Below are positions 1-8,510 of a stretch of 64,000 nucleotides of DNA, piece by piece. The notes below the pieces were generated by a model, which was given only the letters and a program-made list of their open reading frames with translations, was not told the DNA's origin and made no database searches. The stretch covers positions 1-64,000 of the forward strand of contig NZ_FNEI01000008.1 in assembly GCF_900099975.1 (NCBI RefSeq). Direction: 5' to 3'. The position numbers and the translations under genes are program-made. Origin of the DNA: Arthrobacter cupressi (GTDB lineage Bacteria; Actinomycetota; Actinomycetes; Actinomycetales; Micrococcaceae). Position 1 is the first letter of the stretch. Every line of letters begins with the position of its first letter.

Positions 1-217
1 CTGGAGGAGTTTTCCGTGGCATCGACTGCGGCCGGCTGGAACGGTCCGTCATTCCGGCCGGCCCTTCGGTGCGGTATCGGGCCGCCCATTTGCGGGCGGT
101 CACGGGCGAGACCATGAACATTTTGGCGGCGGGGCCCACCGGCCAATGGTTCTCGACGATGAGTTTGGCCAAGCGCAGACGTGCGCGGGGCGTCAAAGCA
201 GCGTTAGCGTGGGACAC
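1..217 (-). CDS. IS481-family transposase, N-terminal fragment (partial)
   Basis: The minus-strand frame starts with GTG at 217, preceded by a strong Shine-Dalgarno (AGGAGG), and stays open for 72 codons to the edge. The protein begins MSHANAALTPRARLRLA and continues with an N-terminal helix-turn-helix region (residues about 10-60) ending in RTEGPAGMTDRSSRP, the typical start of IS481/IS3-like transposases. The DDE catalytic domain would lie outside the window, so activity cannot be judged. The gene sits downstream of, and in the same direction as, the amidohydrolase. Confidence 0.8.
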   Translation of the reverse strand, partial: MSHANAALTPRARLRLAKLIVENHWPVGPAAKMFMVSPVTARKWAARYRTEGPAGMTDRSSRPQSMPRKTPP

Positions 218-280
218 GAAGGCCTCCTGTTGAGATGAAGCGGTTCCTAGACAGCTCCACTTCATAACAGGAGGCCTTCG
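217..280 (-). promoter_or_regulatory. Hairpin masking the transposase ribosome-binding site
   Basis: A perfect 15-base inverted repeat (217-231 with 266-280) is extended inward by a 6-base ATGAAG/CTTCAT pairing after a 3-base bulge. On minus-strand RNA, the downstream arm contains the AGGAGG of the transposase and abuts the GTG start, so folding would bury the ribosome-binding site. Such structures protect several IS elements from activation by outside transcription (for example IS10 and IS50). Applying that role here is inference. Confidence 0.6.
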
Positions 281-332
281 CCCGTCAGCAGATCACACGG
301 GATTCATGAAACAACGTCCCTGGACATCACAC

Positions 333-1670
333 CTAGAGGCCGTTGCGCACGATCGTTCCCTGCGCGACGACGGTGCGCACCTTCTCGAGGGCCGTGCCGT
401 CACCCAGCGGGTCGGCGTCGACCACAACGGCGTCCGCGAAGGCGCCGGGCGCGAAACGGCCGGCCCTGCCTTCCCAGCCGAGCAGGCGGGCGGCATAGGT
501 GGTCGCGGCACGCAAAGCCTCGAGCGGGGACAGCCCGGCCTCGTGGAGCAGCCGGACTTCCGTGCCCAGCGGGGTGACGTCGTTGCCGAAGGAATCGGTG
601 CCGGCCACCACGGTGACGCCGGCCTCGTGCGCGGCCAGGACCGCGGCCTTGTGGATGGGCGTGTACTCCTTGCCGCGCGCGGCCAGGATCGGATTCGCTG
701 AAGTAGCCATGCTGGAGATGGCGTCCATGGTGGGGGTGAAGTATGTGCCGCGGCGGGCCATCTCGGCGATGGTCTGCTCCGAGACGAACACGCCGTGTTC
801 GATGCTGCGGACCCCGGCACGCACCGCGCCGTCGATGCCTTCGGCACTGTAGGCGTGGCACAGCACGCCGGCGCCGCGGGCGGCCTTGACGATCGAGGAG
901 ATCTGCTCGACGCCGTACACCAGTTCCCGCGGGTCCTGCTCCGGCAGGCCGGCGCGCGGGTTGGCGCGGGTCTTGATGACCTCGGCGCCGCGGGCGAGGT
1001 TCACCTCGGTGAGGTAGGCCAGGTCCCGGGTCTCGGTGATGCCGTTCCTGAGGGCCGCGAGCGGGGCAAGGTCCGGATCGGCCAGGATCGAGTCGCCCTG
1101 CTCCGGGGAAATGAACAGGCCCGCGGGACGCATGCGCGGCGACGCACCCGGCGCCCAGGCGGGCAGGGCCGCGAGGGCGACGTCCTGGTAGAAGCTGCTC
1201 GAGCCGCTGCGGACGGCCGTAACGCCGCCCTGCAGCAGGAGCCGGGCGTCGGACAGGGCGTTGGCGTGGACGTGCACGTCCACCAGGCCGGGGACCACCC
1301 AGCGGCCGGAGGCGTCCAGCACGGTGGCGCGGTGCGCGAGGGCGGCCGCGGCCTTGCGCGTGGCGTCGCGGCTCCCGACGGCGGCGACCTTGCCGCCGTC
1401 GAGCACCAGCACGCCGTCCGCCACGGCGTCCCCGGTAAGCGGGTCGACGACGGTGCCGCCTTCGATGATGATGGCACCGGGGACGGCGGGGCGCCCGGGG
1501 TAGTTGGGGCCGGCAGGGCGCTCGCCTGCCTGCGCAGCCGGTGCCGCGGCGAGCTGGGCGGTGACGCCGGCCACGGAAATGCCGGCCAGGGCAGCGGCGC
1601 TGGCGAGGACGCCACGGCGCGAAGGGACGGCGGACGGGACGGCAGCGCTGCTGTGGTCATGCAAGCACAT
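333..1670 (-). CDS. Tat-exported metal-dependent amidohydrolase
   Basis: This is a metal-dependent amidohydrolase of the imidazolonepropionase/prolidase-like group. ATG at 1670 is chosen because AGGAG lies 6 bases upstream; a longer frame to 1700 lacks this. The 445-residue product has a twin-arginine signal (SRRGVLASA near residues 17-25, then a hydrophobic Ala-rich stretch), so it is probably exported folded. Metal-site motifs are visible: HVHAN near 132, a possible carboxylated-lysine segment VIKTRANP, LCHAYS, IEHGVF and AGTDSFGND. Family members hydrolyse Xaa-Pro dipeptides, organophosphates or cyclic amides, and the substrate cannot be told from sequence. It is transcribed alone, and an IS element directly abuts its stop codon. 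Confidence 0.85.
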   Translation of the reverse strand: MCLHDHSSAAVPSAVPSRRGVLASAAALAGISVAGVTAQLAAAPAAQAGERPAGPNYPGRPAVPGAIIIEGGTVVDPLTGDAVADGVLVLDGGKVAAVGSRDATRKAAAALAHRATVLDASGRWVVPGLVDVHVHANALSDARLLLQGGVTAVRSGSSSFYQDVALAALPAWAPGASPRMRPAGLFISPEQGDSILADPDLAPLAALRNGITETRDLAYLTEVNLARGAEVIKTRANPRAGLPEQDPRELVYGVEQISSIVKAARGAGVLCHAYSAEGIDGAVRAGVRSIEHGVFVSEQTIAEMARRGTYFTPTMDAISSMATSANPILAARGKEYTPIHKAAVLAAHEAGVTVVAGTDSFGNDVTPLGTEVRLLHEAGLSPLEALRAATTYAARLLGWEGRAGRFAPGAFADAVVVDADPLGDGTALEKVRTVVAQGTIVRNGL

Positions 1671-1729
1671 GGTTACTCCTGGGAAGACTCGGGGAAGCAC
1701 TGGTAGTGCGGAGTGCTACCCACACTCTA

Positions 1730-1743
1730 TTTGGTATACCAAA
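1730..1743. promoter_or_regulatory. Perfect 14-bp palindrome, GntR-type operator candidate
   Basis: TTTGGTATACCAAA is a perfect palindrome with a central GTATAC, the core seen in many operators of FCD-type GntR repressors. It lies between the divergent amidohydrolase (60 bases from its start) and tdh (112 bases from its start). No FCD-type regulator gene lies nearby. The assignment rests only on motif shape. Confidence 0.5.
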
Positions 1744-1809
1744 GCAGACACAAGCCTCTTTGACTCCGGGCGGCCAGCCACGGCCAACAATGTAGCCTCT
1801 CCTAAACTG

Positions 1810-1838
1810 TTGAGTGAGATACTTGAGCTTGTTCTAAG
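1810..1838 (+). promoter_or_regulatory. Possible tdh promoter
   Basis: TTGAGT at 1810 and TCTAAG at 1833 are spaced 17 bases apart, with the tdh start 18 bases further on. Both hexamers are imperfect, so this is only the best sigma-70-like candidate in the intergenic region. Confidence 0.3.
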
Positions 1839-1855
1839 CAGTTTGAAGGCATCTA

Positions 1856-2911
1856 ATGGGAGCCATGAAGGCTCTCTACAAGTCCGGCCCGCACGCCGGC
1901 TTCGAACTCGTCGACCGGCCCGAGCCCGAGGCCGGCCCCGGCGACGTCAAGATCCGCGTGATGACCACCGGCATCTGCGGCACCGACCTGCACATCCAGT
2001 CCTGGGATGCGTGGGCCCAAAGCATCATCGAAACCCCGCTCATCGCCGGGCACGAGTTCTATGGCGAGGTCGTGGCCGTCGGCGAGGACGTCCGGGACGT
2101 CAAGGTCGGCGATAAGGTCTCCGGCGAAGGCCACATCGTGTGCGGGATCTGCCGCAACTGCCGTGCCGGCCGCCGCCAGATGTGCATCCACACGGTCTCC
2201 GTGGGCGTGCAGCGCGACGGCGCGTTCGCCGAGTACGTCGTGATCCCGGAAACGAACGTGTGGGTGCACCACGACCCTTCCGTGACCCCGGAACTCGGTG
2301 CCATCTTCGATCCCTTCGGCAACGCCGTCCACACGGCGCTGAGCTTCCCGCTGGTGGGCGAGGACGTGCTCATCACCGGCGCCGGCCCCATCGGCCTGAT
2401 GGCCATCGCGGTGGCCCGCCACGCCGGTGCCCGCAAGATTGCCATCACCGACGTCTCCGCGTCCCGGCTGGACCTGGCCCGCGGCATGGGCGTGGACCTC
2501 GCCGTCGACGTCTCCAAGATGCGCATCCGGGACGCGCAGCGCGAACTTGGCATGCGCGAGGGCTTCGATATCGGCCTGGAAATGTCGGGACATCCCACGG
2601 CCTTGCCTGAGATGATCGACAACATGAACCACGGCGGACGCATCGCCATGCTCGGCCTGCCCAGCCAGTCGATCGACATCGACTGGGGCAAGGTGGTCAC
2701 CCACATGCTCACGCTCAAGGGCATCTACGGACGCGAGATGTTCGAAACCTGGTATGCCATGAGTGCCATGCTTTCCTCCAACCCTGCGCTGCACCGCAAT
2801 ATCTCCGCCGTCGTCACGGACAAGCTGTCCGCCACCGACTGGGAGAAGGGCTTCGAGATCGCCCGCGCCGGCACCGGCGGCAAGGTTGTCCTCGACTGGA
2901 CCGAACTCTAA
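1856..2911 (+). CDS. tdh: L-threonine 3-dehydrogenase
   Basis: The enzyme oxidises L-threonine with NAD+ to 2-amino-3-ketobutyrate, the first step of threonine conversion to glycine in the cytosol. The 351-residue protein is a zinc medium-chain dehydrogenase: the catalytic zinc region shows ICGTDLHI (about 38-45) and GHEFYGEV; a structural zinc loop carries four cysteines in CGICRNC plus a later C; and the NAD-binding motif is [11 protein letters not shown]. Length matches the family (about 340-350). ATG at 1856 is used because GAAGG lies 7 bases upstream; ATG at 1865 is an alternative. The kbl gene follows, which completes the pathway and makes the assignment firm. Confidence 0.95.
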   Translation: MGAMKALYKSGPHAGFELVDRPEPEAGPGDVKIRVMTTGICGTDLHIQSWDAWAQSIIETPLIAGHEFYGEVVAVGEDVRDVKVGDKVSGEGHIVCGICRNCRAGRRQMCIHTVSVGVQRDGAFAEYVVIPETNVWVHHDPSVTPELGAIFDPFGNAVHTALSFPLVGEDVLITGAGPIGLMAIAVARHAGARKIAITDVSASRLDLARGMGVDLAVDVSKMRIRDAQRELGMREGFDIGLEMSGHPTALPEMIDNMNHGGRIAMLGLPSQSIDIDWGKVVTHMLTLKGIYGREMFETWYAMSAMLSSNPALHRNISAVVTDKLSATDWEKGFEIARAGTGGKVVLDWTEL

Positions 2912-2914
2912 ACC

Positions 2915-2958
2915 TCACCGGACCCTGACTTTCACCGGACCCCTGACTTTCACCGGAC
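2915..2958 (+). repeat. Three-copy short tandem repeat between tdh and kbl
   Basis: TCACCGGAC occurs three times (2915, 2932, 2950) with period 17-18, the copies separated by CC(C)TGACTT. The array ends just before the kbl Shine-Dalgarno. No stable hairpin is obvious. It looks like slippage duplication within a 62-base spacer. Confidence 0.8.
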
Positions 2959-2973
2959 TCTAAGGAGACCTTC

Positions 2974-4200
2974 TTGTACACCTCGATCAAAGACCAGCTC
3001 CAGGGCGAACTGGACGAGATCCGCGCCGCCGGGCTTTTCAAGAGCGAACGCCACATCGACTCCCCGCAGGCCAGCCACATCGCCGCCGGCCCGCTCGGCG
3101 AACCGTCCCGGCAGGTGCTGAACTTCTGCGCCAACAACTACCTGGGCCTGGCCGACCACCCTGAGATCATCGCCGCCGCCAAGTCCGCCATGGATGAGCG
3201 CGGCTTCGGCATGGCCTCGGTGCGTTTCATCTGCGGCACCCAGGACCTGCACCTGGAACTGGAGAAGAAGGTGTCCGGGTTCCTCGGCACCGAGGACACC
3301 ATCCTGTTCTCCAGCTGCTTCGACGCCAACGGCGGCGTGTTCGAGTCCCTCTTCGGGCCTGAGGACGCCATCATTTCGGACGCGCTGAACCACGCCTCGA
3401 TCATTGACGGCATCCGCCTGAGCAAGGCCAAGCGCTTCCGCTACGCCAACCAGGACATGGCGGACCTCGAAGCCAAGCTGGTGGAAGCCGAAGGCTCGCG
3501 CCGCAAGATCATCGTTACCGACGGCGTCTTCTCGATGGACGGCTACCTGGCACCGCTGGCGGCCATCTGCGACCTCGCGGAGAAGCACGACGCCCTGGTC
3601 ATGGTGGACGACTCCCACGCGGTCGGCTTCATGGGCGCCACCGGCGCCGGCACACCGGAGCACGCCGGCGTCGGCAGCCGCGTGGACATCTACACCGGCA
3701 CCTTCGGCAAGGCCCTGGGCGGCGCTTCGGGCGGCTACGTTTCCGGCCGGGGCGAGATCGTGGCCATGTTGCGCCAGAAGGCCCGTCCGTACCTGTTCTC
3801 CAACTCCCTTGCACCGGCGATCGTCGCCGCCACGATCAAGGCCCTTGAGCTGGTCCAGGGCTCCGGCGAACTGCGCACCCGGCTGTTCGAGAACGCGGCA
3901 CTGTTCCGCCGCCGGATGGCCGAGGAAGGCTTCGAACTGCTCGACGGCGAACACGCGATCGTCCCGGTCATGTTCGGCGACGCCGTGGCCGCCGCGAAGG
4001 TGGCCGCCGAGATGCTCGAACACGGTGTGTTCGTCACGGCCTTCAGCTATCCGGTGGTGCCGAAGGGCGCGGCCCGCATCCGGGTGCAGCTCTCCGCGGC
4101 CCACAGCCCGGAGGACGTGGAGACCTGCGTGCAGGCCTTCGTGAAGAGCAGGGACGCCGTCAACGCGGCTGCTGTCCCCGGCGAAGCAAGCGGGGCCTGA
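2974..4200 (+). CDS. kbl: Glycine C-acetyltransferase (2-amino-3-ketobutyrate CoA ligase)
   Basis: A PLP enzyme that cleaves 2-amino-3-ketobutyrate with CoA to glycine and acetyl-CoA, using the unstable product of Tdh. The 408-residue protein belongs to the alpha-oxoamine synthase family: FCANNYLGL near 50, [10 protein letters not shown] with the cofactor-contacting Asp and His, and [14 protein letters not shown] containing the Schiff-base lysine. The start is TTG at 2974 with AAGGAG 8 bases upstream; no nearby ATG or GTG fits. It lies 62 bases after tdh, probably on the same transcript. Confidence 0.95.
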   Translation: MYTSIKDQLQGELDEIRAAGLFKSERHIDSPQASHIAAGPLGEPSRQVLNFCANNYLGLADHPEIIAAAKSAMDERGFGMASVRFICGTQDLHLELEKKVSGFLGTEDTILFSSCFDANGGVFESLFGPEDAIISDALNHASIIDGIRLSKAKRFRYANQDMADLEAKLVEAEGSRRKIIVTDGVFSMDGYLAPLAAICDLAEKHDALVMVDDSHAVGFMGATGAGTPEHAGVGSRVDIYTGTFGKALGGASGGYVSGRGEIVAMLRQKARPYLFSNSLAPAIVAATIKALELVQGSGELRTRLFENAALFRRRMAEEGFELLDGEHAIVPVMFGDAVAAAKVAAEMLEHGVFVTAFSYPVVPKGAARIRVQLSAAHSPEDVETCVQAFVKSRDAVNAAAVPGEASGA

Positions 4201-4205
4201 GTGCC

Positions 4206-5594
4206 ATGATCCTCACCCTCCTTGGTGGCGGCGGCTTCCGGGTTCCGTTGGTCCATTCAGCGCTGCTGAGGGACCGGCGACCGGGCCGGGTCACCGAGCT
4301 GAGGCTGTTTGATCACGACGCCGGCCGGCTGGCCGTGGTGGCCCGGGTCCTGGAAGAGCAGGCCGCCGGCATGCCGGACGCACCCCGGGTGCGCCGGTTC
4401 ACCGAGTTGGCGGACGCCCTGCCGGGGACGGACTTCATCTTCTCCGCGATCCGCGTGGGCGGAATGGCCGGCCGGGCCGCCGACGAACGGATCGCCTTGG
4501 AACACGGGGTGATCGGCCAGGAAACCGTGGGTGCCGGCGGGATTTCCTACGCCCTGCGGACCATTCCGGTGGTGGCGGAGATCGCCCGGGCCGTCCGCAC
4601 GCACGCGCCGGACGCCTGGTTCATCAACTTCACCAACCCGGCCGGCGTCATCACGGAGGTGCTGAACTCCCTGCTCGGCGGCCGGGTGGTGGGGATCTGC
4701 GACTCCCCGGCGGGTCTGGCCCGGCGGTCCCTGGCGGCCGCCGGGTTCCCGGACCTGGACGTCTACGGCGCCGGCGTCGGGATCGACTACATCGGCCTGA
4801 ACCACCTGGGCTGGCTGCGCGGGCTGACCGTCGACGGCGCGGACGTGCTTCCGGAGCTGCTCGCCGATGCGGCCGCCGTCGAGTCCTTCGAAGAAGGCCG
4901 GCTGTTCGGTGCCCCCTGGCTCCAGGCCCTCGGCGCCGTGCCCAACGAGTACCTGCACTATTACTACTTCCGCCGGGAAAACCTGCTGGCCGAACAGGAA
5001 GCGTCCCTCAGCCGCGGCGCCTACCTTTCCCGCCAGCAGGCGGCGTTCTACGCGGCCGGCGCGGGGGACCAGGCCGCAGGCTCCGCGCTGCAGCTCTGGG
5101 AACAATGCCGGCTGGACCGGGAACAGACGTACATGTCGGACAACCGCGACGCCGCGGGCACGTTCGAGCGGGACACCGCAGACCTGCAGGGCGGCGGCTA
5201 CGAGGGCGTAGCCTTGGCGATCATGCGGGCCCTCAGCGGCGCGGATGGCGCCTCGGCAGGCGAGGGGGCCGGCGAAACCCGGCTCATCCTCAACATGCCC
5301 AACGCAGGCACCCTGCCCGGGCTCGACAGCGACGCCGTCATCGAAGCGCCCTGCCTCGTGGGCGCGGACGGGATCCGGCTGCTTCCCGCCGAGCCGCTTC
5401 CGGGCTATGCCGCCGGGCTGGTCACCACCGTGAAGGCGGTGGAGCGGGCCACGATCGAAGCCGCGCTGGGCGGGGACCGGAACGCCGCCTACCGGGCCCT
5501 GGCGATGCATCCGCTGGTGGATTCGGTGCGGGTGGCGCATGCCCTGTTGGACGCCTATACGGACCATTTCAAGGAGCTGGCCTACCTGAGGTGA
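4206..5594 (+). CDS. GH4-family 6-phospho-beta-glucosidase
   Basis: A glycoside hydrolase family 4 enzyme. This family cleaves phospho-glycosides through an NAD+- and divalent-metal-dependent oxidation-elimination mechanism. The 462-residue protein starts with a Rossmann motif (LLGGGGFRVP) and carries the family signatures NFTNPAGV, GICDSP with the metal-binding Cys, and NHLGW with the metal-binding His. Family sequences with this pattern are mostly annotated as 6-phospho-beta-glucosidases, but substrate and anomer are not proven. It starts 5 bases after kbl, so it appears co-transcribed with threonine catabolism genes, an unusual pairing. No PTS transporter is adjacent. Confidence 0.85.
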   Translation: MILTLLGGGGFRVPLVHSALLRDRRPGRVTELRLFDHDAGRLAVVARVLEEQAAGMPDAPRVRRFTELADALPGTDFIFSAIRVGGMAGRAADERIALEHGVIGQETVGAGGISYALRTIPVVAEIARAVRTHAPDAWFINFTNPAGVITEVLNSLLGGRVVGICDSPAGLARRSLAAAGFPDLDVYGAGVGIDYIGLNHLGWLRGLTVDGADVLPELLADAAAVESFEEGRLFGAPWLQALGAVPNEYLHYYYFRRENLLAEQEASLSRGAYLSRQQAAFYAAGAGDQAAGSALQLWEQCRLDREQTYMSDNRDAAGTFERDTADLQGGGYEGVALAIMRALSGADGASAGEGAGETRLILNMPNAGTLPGLDSDAVIEAPCLVGADGIRLLPAEPLPGYAAGLVTTVKAVERATIEAALGGDRNAAYRALAMHPLVDSVRVAHALLDAYTDHFKELAYLR

Positions 5595-5657
5595 ACGCCG
5601 GGCAACCGGGGCCGGATGCCCCTGTCGGGAATCACCGTGCGGGCCTAGGATCGCAGC

Positions 5658-6119
5658 ATGGGCAATGATGCAGCGACCGAAGTCCTGGAACCACAGGAAT
5701 GCTGGGAACTCCTGCGGAGTGTGTCTGTGGGACGCTTGGCCGTCTGGCTCGGCGACCGCCCGGACATCTTTCCTGTCAACTACGCCGTCGACCACGGAAG
5801 CGTCGTCTTCCGGACCGGGACGGGCACGAAACTCGAAGCCGCCCTCGGCGACTACCCGGTGGCCATGGAAGCGGACGGCGTCGACCCCGATACCGGCGTG
5901 GCATGGAGCGTGGTGCTCCGGGGCAAGGCCGTGCCGCTGAAAAACATCGACGACGTCGTGCAGTCGTTTTCCCTTCCCCTGTTTCCCTGGGAAGCCGGGC
6001 ACAAGGACCAGTTCGTGAGAATCCCGGCCGATTCCGTCTCCGGCCGGCGGTTCACCGTCACTGCGCCGCTGACGTGGTGGACGCCCTACAGCGGCACCAA
6101 GCCGTCCCGCGGGGAGTAG
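5658..6119 (+). CDS. Pyridoxamine 5'-phosphate oxidase-like flavin-binding protein
   Basis: A 153-residue split-barrel protein of the Pyridox_ox_2 type (flavin- or F420-binding, related to nitroimidazole-resistance proteins). The N-terminal CWELLRSVSVGRLAVW, then FPVNYAV and VVFRTGTGTKL, are the typical first strands and phosphate-contacting turn. Members bind FMN, F420 or heme and reduce varied small molecules; the substrate here is unknown. ATG at 5658 follows a GGATCGCAGC stretch without a strong Shine-Dalgarno. It stands 63 bases after the GH4 gene and 45 before an FAD oxidoreductase. Confidence 0.75.
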   Translation: MGNDAATEVLEPQECWELLRSVSVGRLAVWLGDRPDIFPVNYAVDHGSVVFRTGTGTKLEAALGDYPVAMEADGVDPDTGVAWSVVLRGKAVPLKNIDDVVQSFSLPLFPWEAGHKDQFVRIPADSVSGRRFTVTAPLTWWTPYSGTKPSRGE

Positions 6120-6164
6120 CCGCCGCCGTCGCGCGAAGGTCCCAGGCACTGGCAGGATGGGCTG

Positions 6165-7259
6165 ATGGCCTCGAATTACGACGTGGTGATAGTCGGCGGC
6201 GGAATCGCCGGGCTCTCGCTCGCCTCCGCGCTCGCAGGAAAATGCTCCGTGGCGCTGGTGGAAGCGGAGCAGACCCTCGCGTACCACACCTCTTCCCGCT
6301 CGGCGCGGCAGCTGATCCCCAGCTACGGACCCGCCGTCGTCCAGGAACTCACCGTCCGGACGCTGGAACTGATCGCGGAGCGCGACGCCGGGCTGGACAT
6401 TCCCGTGCTGGCGCCGCGGCCCTTCATGATGGTGGGGGACGAAGCGGACCTTTCCGCCGAAGCCAGCGGCCACATGCACCGCATCTCCCACGACGAGGCG
6501 CTGGCCCTCTGCCCGGTCCTGCGGCCGGAAAGCTTCACCCACGCCGGCCTGGACACGGGGTCCTTCGCCTGCAACGCCCCGGTGCTCCTTGAAGACCACC
6601 GCCGCCGCGCGGAAGCGGCCGGCGCGGACATCATCACCGGAGCCCGGGTGCACTCGGCCCAGCGGATCGGCTCCGCCTGGCAGCTCGGCGCCGGGACCGA
6701 GGGGCTCGGCGCCGCCGTCGTGGTCAACGCGGCCGGTGCGTGGGCGGACGAGCTCGCGGTCCTCAGCGGGGTGGAGAAGCTCGGGCTGCAGCCCTACCGG
6801 CGCACCGCGGCCGTCGTTGACGTCGACCGTCCGCTGACGCCTGGAACGCCCATGGTGGCCGAGGCCGCACACCGCTGGTATTTCCGCGCCGAGGGCGGGC
6901 AGGTGCTCATCTCGCCCGCCGAGACCGTGCCCAGCGGACCGGAGGACGCCAAGCCGCGCCCGGGGGACATAGAGGCCCTCGTGGCACGGCTGAACTCGCT
7001 GACCACCCTGGGTATCCGCTCGGTGGACCGTGCCTGGACCGGCCTGCGCACCGAGGCCGCCGACGGCGTGCCGGTGGTGGGCTTCGACGCCGAGGCGCCG
7101 GGCTTTTTCTGGCTCGCCGGGCAGGGCGGCTACGGCTTCCAGACGTCCTCGGCAATCGCCGAACTGGCGGCCGCCGCGATCCTCGACGCTTCCGGCAGCA
7201 GTCCGGTATCCCGGACACCTGCCGAGCTTGCGGCCACCCGCTGGTCGGTCCGCCGATGA
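6165..7259 (+). CDS. FAD-dependent D-amino-acid oxidase/dehydrogenase-family oxidoreductase
   Basis: A DAO-family flavoenzyme of 364 residues. The N-terminal FAD-binding motif is VVIVGGGIAGLSLA (about 7-20). SSRSARQLIPSYGP resembles the active-site loop of D-arginine dehydrogenase-like enzymes, and a C-terminal GQGGYGFQTSSA closes the FAD site. It probably oxidises the C-N bond of an amino acid or amine, and the substrate is unknown. Its stop overlaps the longest hutI frame, suggesting translational coupling and possibly a role in amino-acid breakdown. Confidence 0.8.
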   Translation: MASNYDVVIVGGGIAGLSLASALAGKCSVALVEAEQTLAYHTSSRSARQLIPSYGPAVVQELTVRTLELIAERDAGLDIPVLAPRPFMMVGDEADLSAEASGHMHRISHDEALALCPVLRPESFTHAGLDTGSFACNAPVLLEDHRRRAEAAGADIITGARVHSAQRIGSAWQLGAGTEGLGAAVVVNAAGAWADELAVLSGVEKLGLQPYRRTAAVVDVDRPLTPGTPMVAEAAHRWYFRAEGGQVLISPAETVPSGPEDAKPRPGDIEALVARLNSLTTLGIRSVDRAWTGLRTEAADGVPVVGFDAEAPGFFWLAGQGGYGFQTSSAIAELAAAAILDASGSSPVSRTPAELAATRWSVRR

Positions 7260-7270
7260 AGAATGGGTTC

Positions 7271-8494
7271 ATGAGCGGGCAGACGAGCACACTGATCCAT
7301 AACATCGGCGAACTGATGACCCAGGACGGGGAGCACCGCGTCCTGCGGGATGCCGCCGTCGTGATCGAGGGCGAACGCATTTCCTGGATCGGCCAGGCAG
7401 CCGACGCGCCGGCCGCGGATGCCGCCGTCGACGCCGAAGGTCGCGCCGTCCTGCCCGGGTGGGTGGACTCGCACTCGCACCTGGTGTTCGCCGGAGACCG
7501 CACCGCCGAATTCGAAGCCCGCATGGCGGGGGAGAGCTACAGTGCCGGCGGCATCGCCGTCACCATGGGCGCCACCCGCGCCGCCGGTGAGGAGGAACTG
7601 ACCCGGCTCACCGCCGAACGTGTGGCCGAGGCAGTTTCGCAGGGCACCACCTACCTGGAAAGCAAGACCGGGTACGGCCTGGACGTGGAGAACGAGGCCC
7701 GCAGCGCCCGCATCGCCGCCGCCACCGTGGACGAGGTCACCTACCTCGGCGCCCACCTGGTCCCGGCCGGGGTCGACCCCGAGGAGTACACCGACCTCGT
7801 CTGCGGTCCCATGCTCGACGCCGTGCTCCCGCACGTGCGCTGGGCCGACGTGTTCTGCGAACGCGGCGCCTTCACCGAAGAACAGTCCCGCCGCGTCCTC
7901 ACCGCCGCCCGCAACGCCGGGCTGGGCCTGCGCGTCCACGGCAACCAGCTCGGCGAAGGCCCTGGTGTGCAGCTGGCCGTGGAGTTCGGCGCCGCCAGCG
8001 TGGACCACGTGAACTACCTCTCCGAGGCGGACATCCAGGCGCTCGCCGGCACCTGGTCCGGCTGGGACGCCGCCAGCGGCACCGGCCTCCGCGGCACGGT
8101 TGCCACCTGCCTGCCCGCCTGCGACCTCTCCACCCGCCAGCCGCTCGCCCCGGGCCGCGAACTGATCGACGCCGGCGTGCAGATCGCGCTCGCCGCCAAC
8201 TGCAACCCGGGCACCTCCTACACCAGCTCCATGGCCTTCTGCGTCACCACCGCGGTGCTGCAGATGCACCTGAGCGTCCACGAGGCCGTCCGCGCGGCCA
8301 CCTACGGCGGCGCCCTGGCCCTGGGCCGCGAGACCGGCAAGGACGCCGACGGCGAACGCGCGGTGGGCTCGATCGCCGTCGGACACCGCGCCGACCTGCA
8401 CATGCTTAAGGCGCCGTCCGCCACGCACCTGGCCTACCGGCCCGGCATCCCGATGACGCACGCGGTCTGGCGTGCGGGCGTCCGCGCCGTCTGA
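7271..8494 (+). CDS. hutI: Imidazolonepropionase
   Basis: Hydrolyses 4-imidazolone-5-propionate to N-formimidoyl-L-glutamate, the third step of histidine degradation. The 407-residue protein has the metal motif HSHLVF (HxH near 68-70), FAGDRTAEF, the substrate-binding segment ESKTGYGL, HGNQLGE, SVDHVNYL and a late ALAANCNPGTS that carries an Asn where many amidohydrolases have Asp. These are HutI-specific patterns. ATG at 7271 gives the usual MS... N-terminus; an in-frame ATG at 7256 would overlap the upstream oxidoreductase by four bases. No other hut genes are in the window. Confidence 0.92.
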   Translation: MSGQTSTLIHNIGELMTQDGEHRVLRDAAVVIEGERISWIGQAADAPAADAAVDAEGRAVLPGWVDSHSHLVFAGDRTAEFEARMAGESYSAGGIAVTMGATRAAGEEELTRLTAERVAEAVSQGTTYLESKTGYGLDVENEARSARIAAATVDEVTYLGAHLVPAGVDPEEYTDLVCGPMLDAVLPHVRWADVFCERGAFTEEQSRRVLTAARNAGLGLRVHGNQLGEGPGVQLAVEFGAASVDHVNYLSEADIQALAGTWSGWDAASGTGLRGTVATCLPACDLSTRQPLAPGRELIDAGVQIALAANCNPGTSYTSSMAFCVTTAVLQMHLSVHEAVRAATYGGALALGRETGKDADGERAVGSIAVGHRADLHMLKAPSATHLAYRPGIPMTHAVWRAGVRAV

Positions 8495-8510
8495 GTCTCC
8501 GCAACGCCGT

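Larger units (their letters stand above)
1..331 (-). mobile_element. IS481-family insertion sequence, left end, cut by window edge
   Basis: This stretch holds the 5' end of an IS481-type transposase gene plus about 110 bases of untranslated leader. The probable outer tip is near 331, where the minus strand begins TGTGATG; IS481-type ends commonly start with TGT. The rest of the element lies outside the window. The tip falls one base from the stop codon of the neighbouring amidohydrolase. The exact boundary and any target duplication cannot be fixed without the other end. Confidence 0.7.

Noticed and set aside
4257..6872. Very long open frame on the minus strand across kbl, the GH4 gene and the FAD oxidoreductase
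   Set aside because: It runs opposite three well-recognised enzymes, has no domain match, and is rich in His/Arg/Gly as expected for the antisense of high-GC genes.
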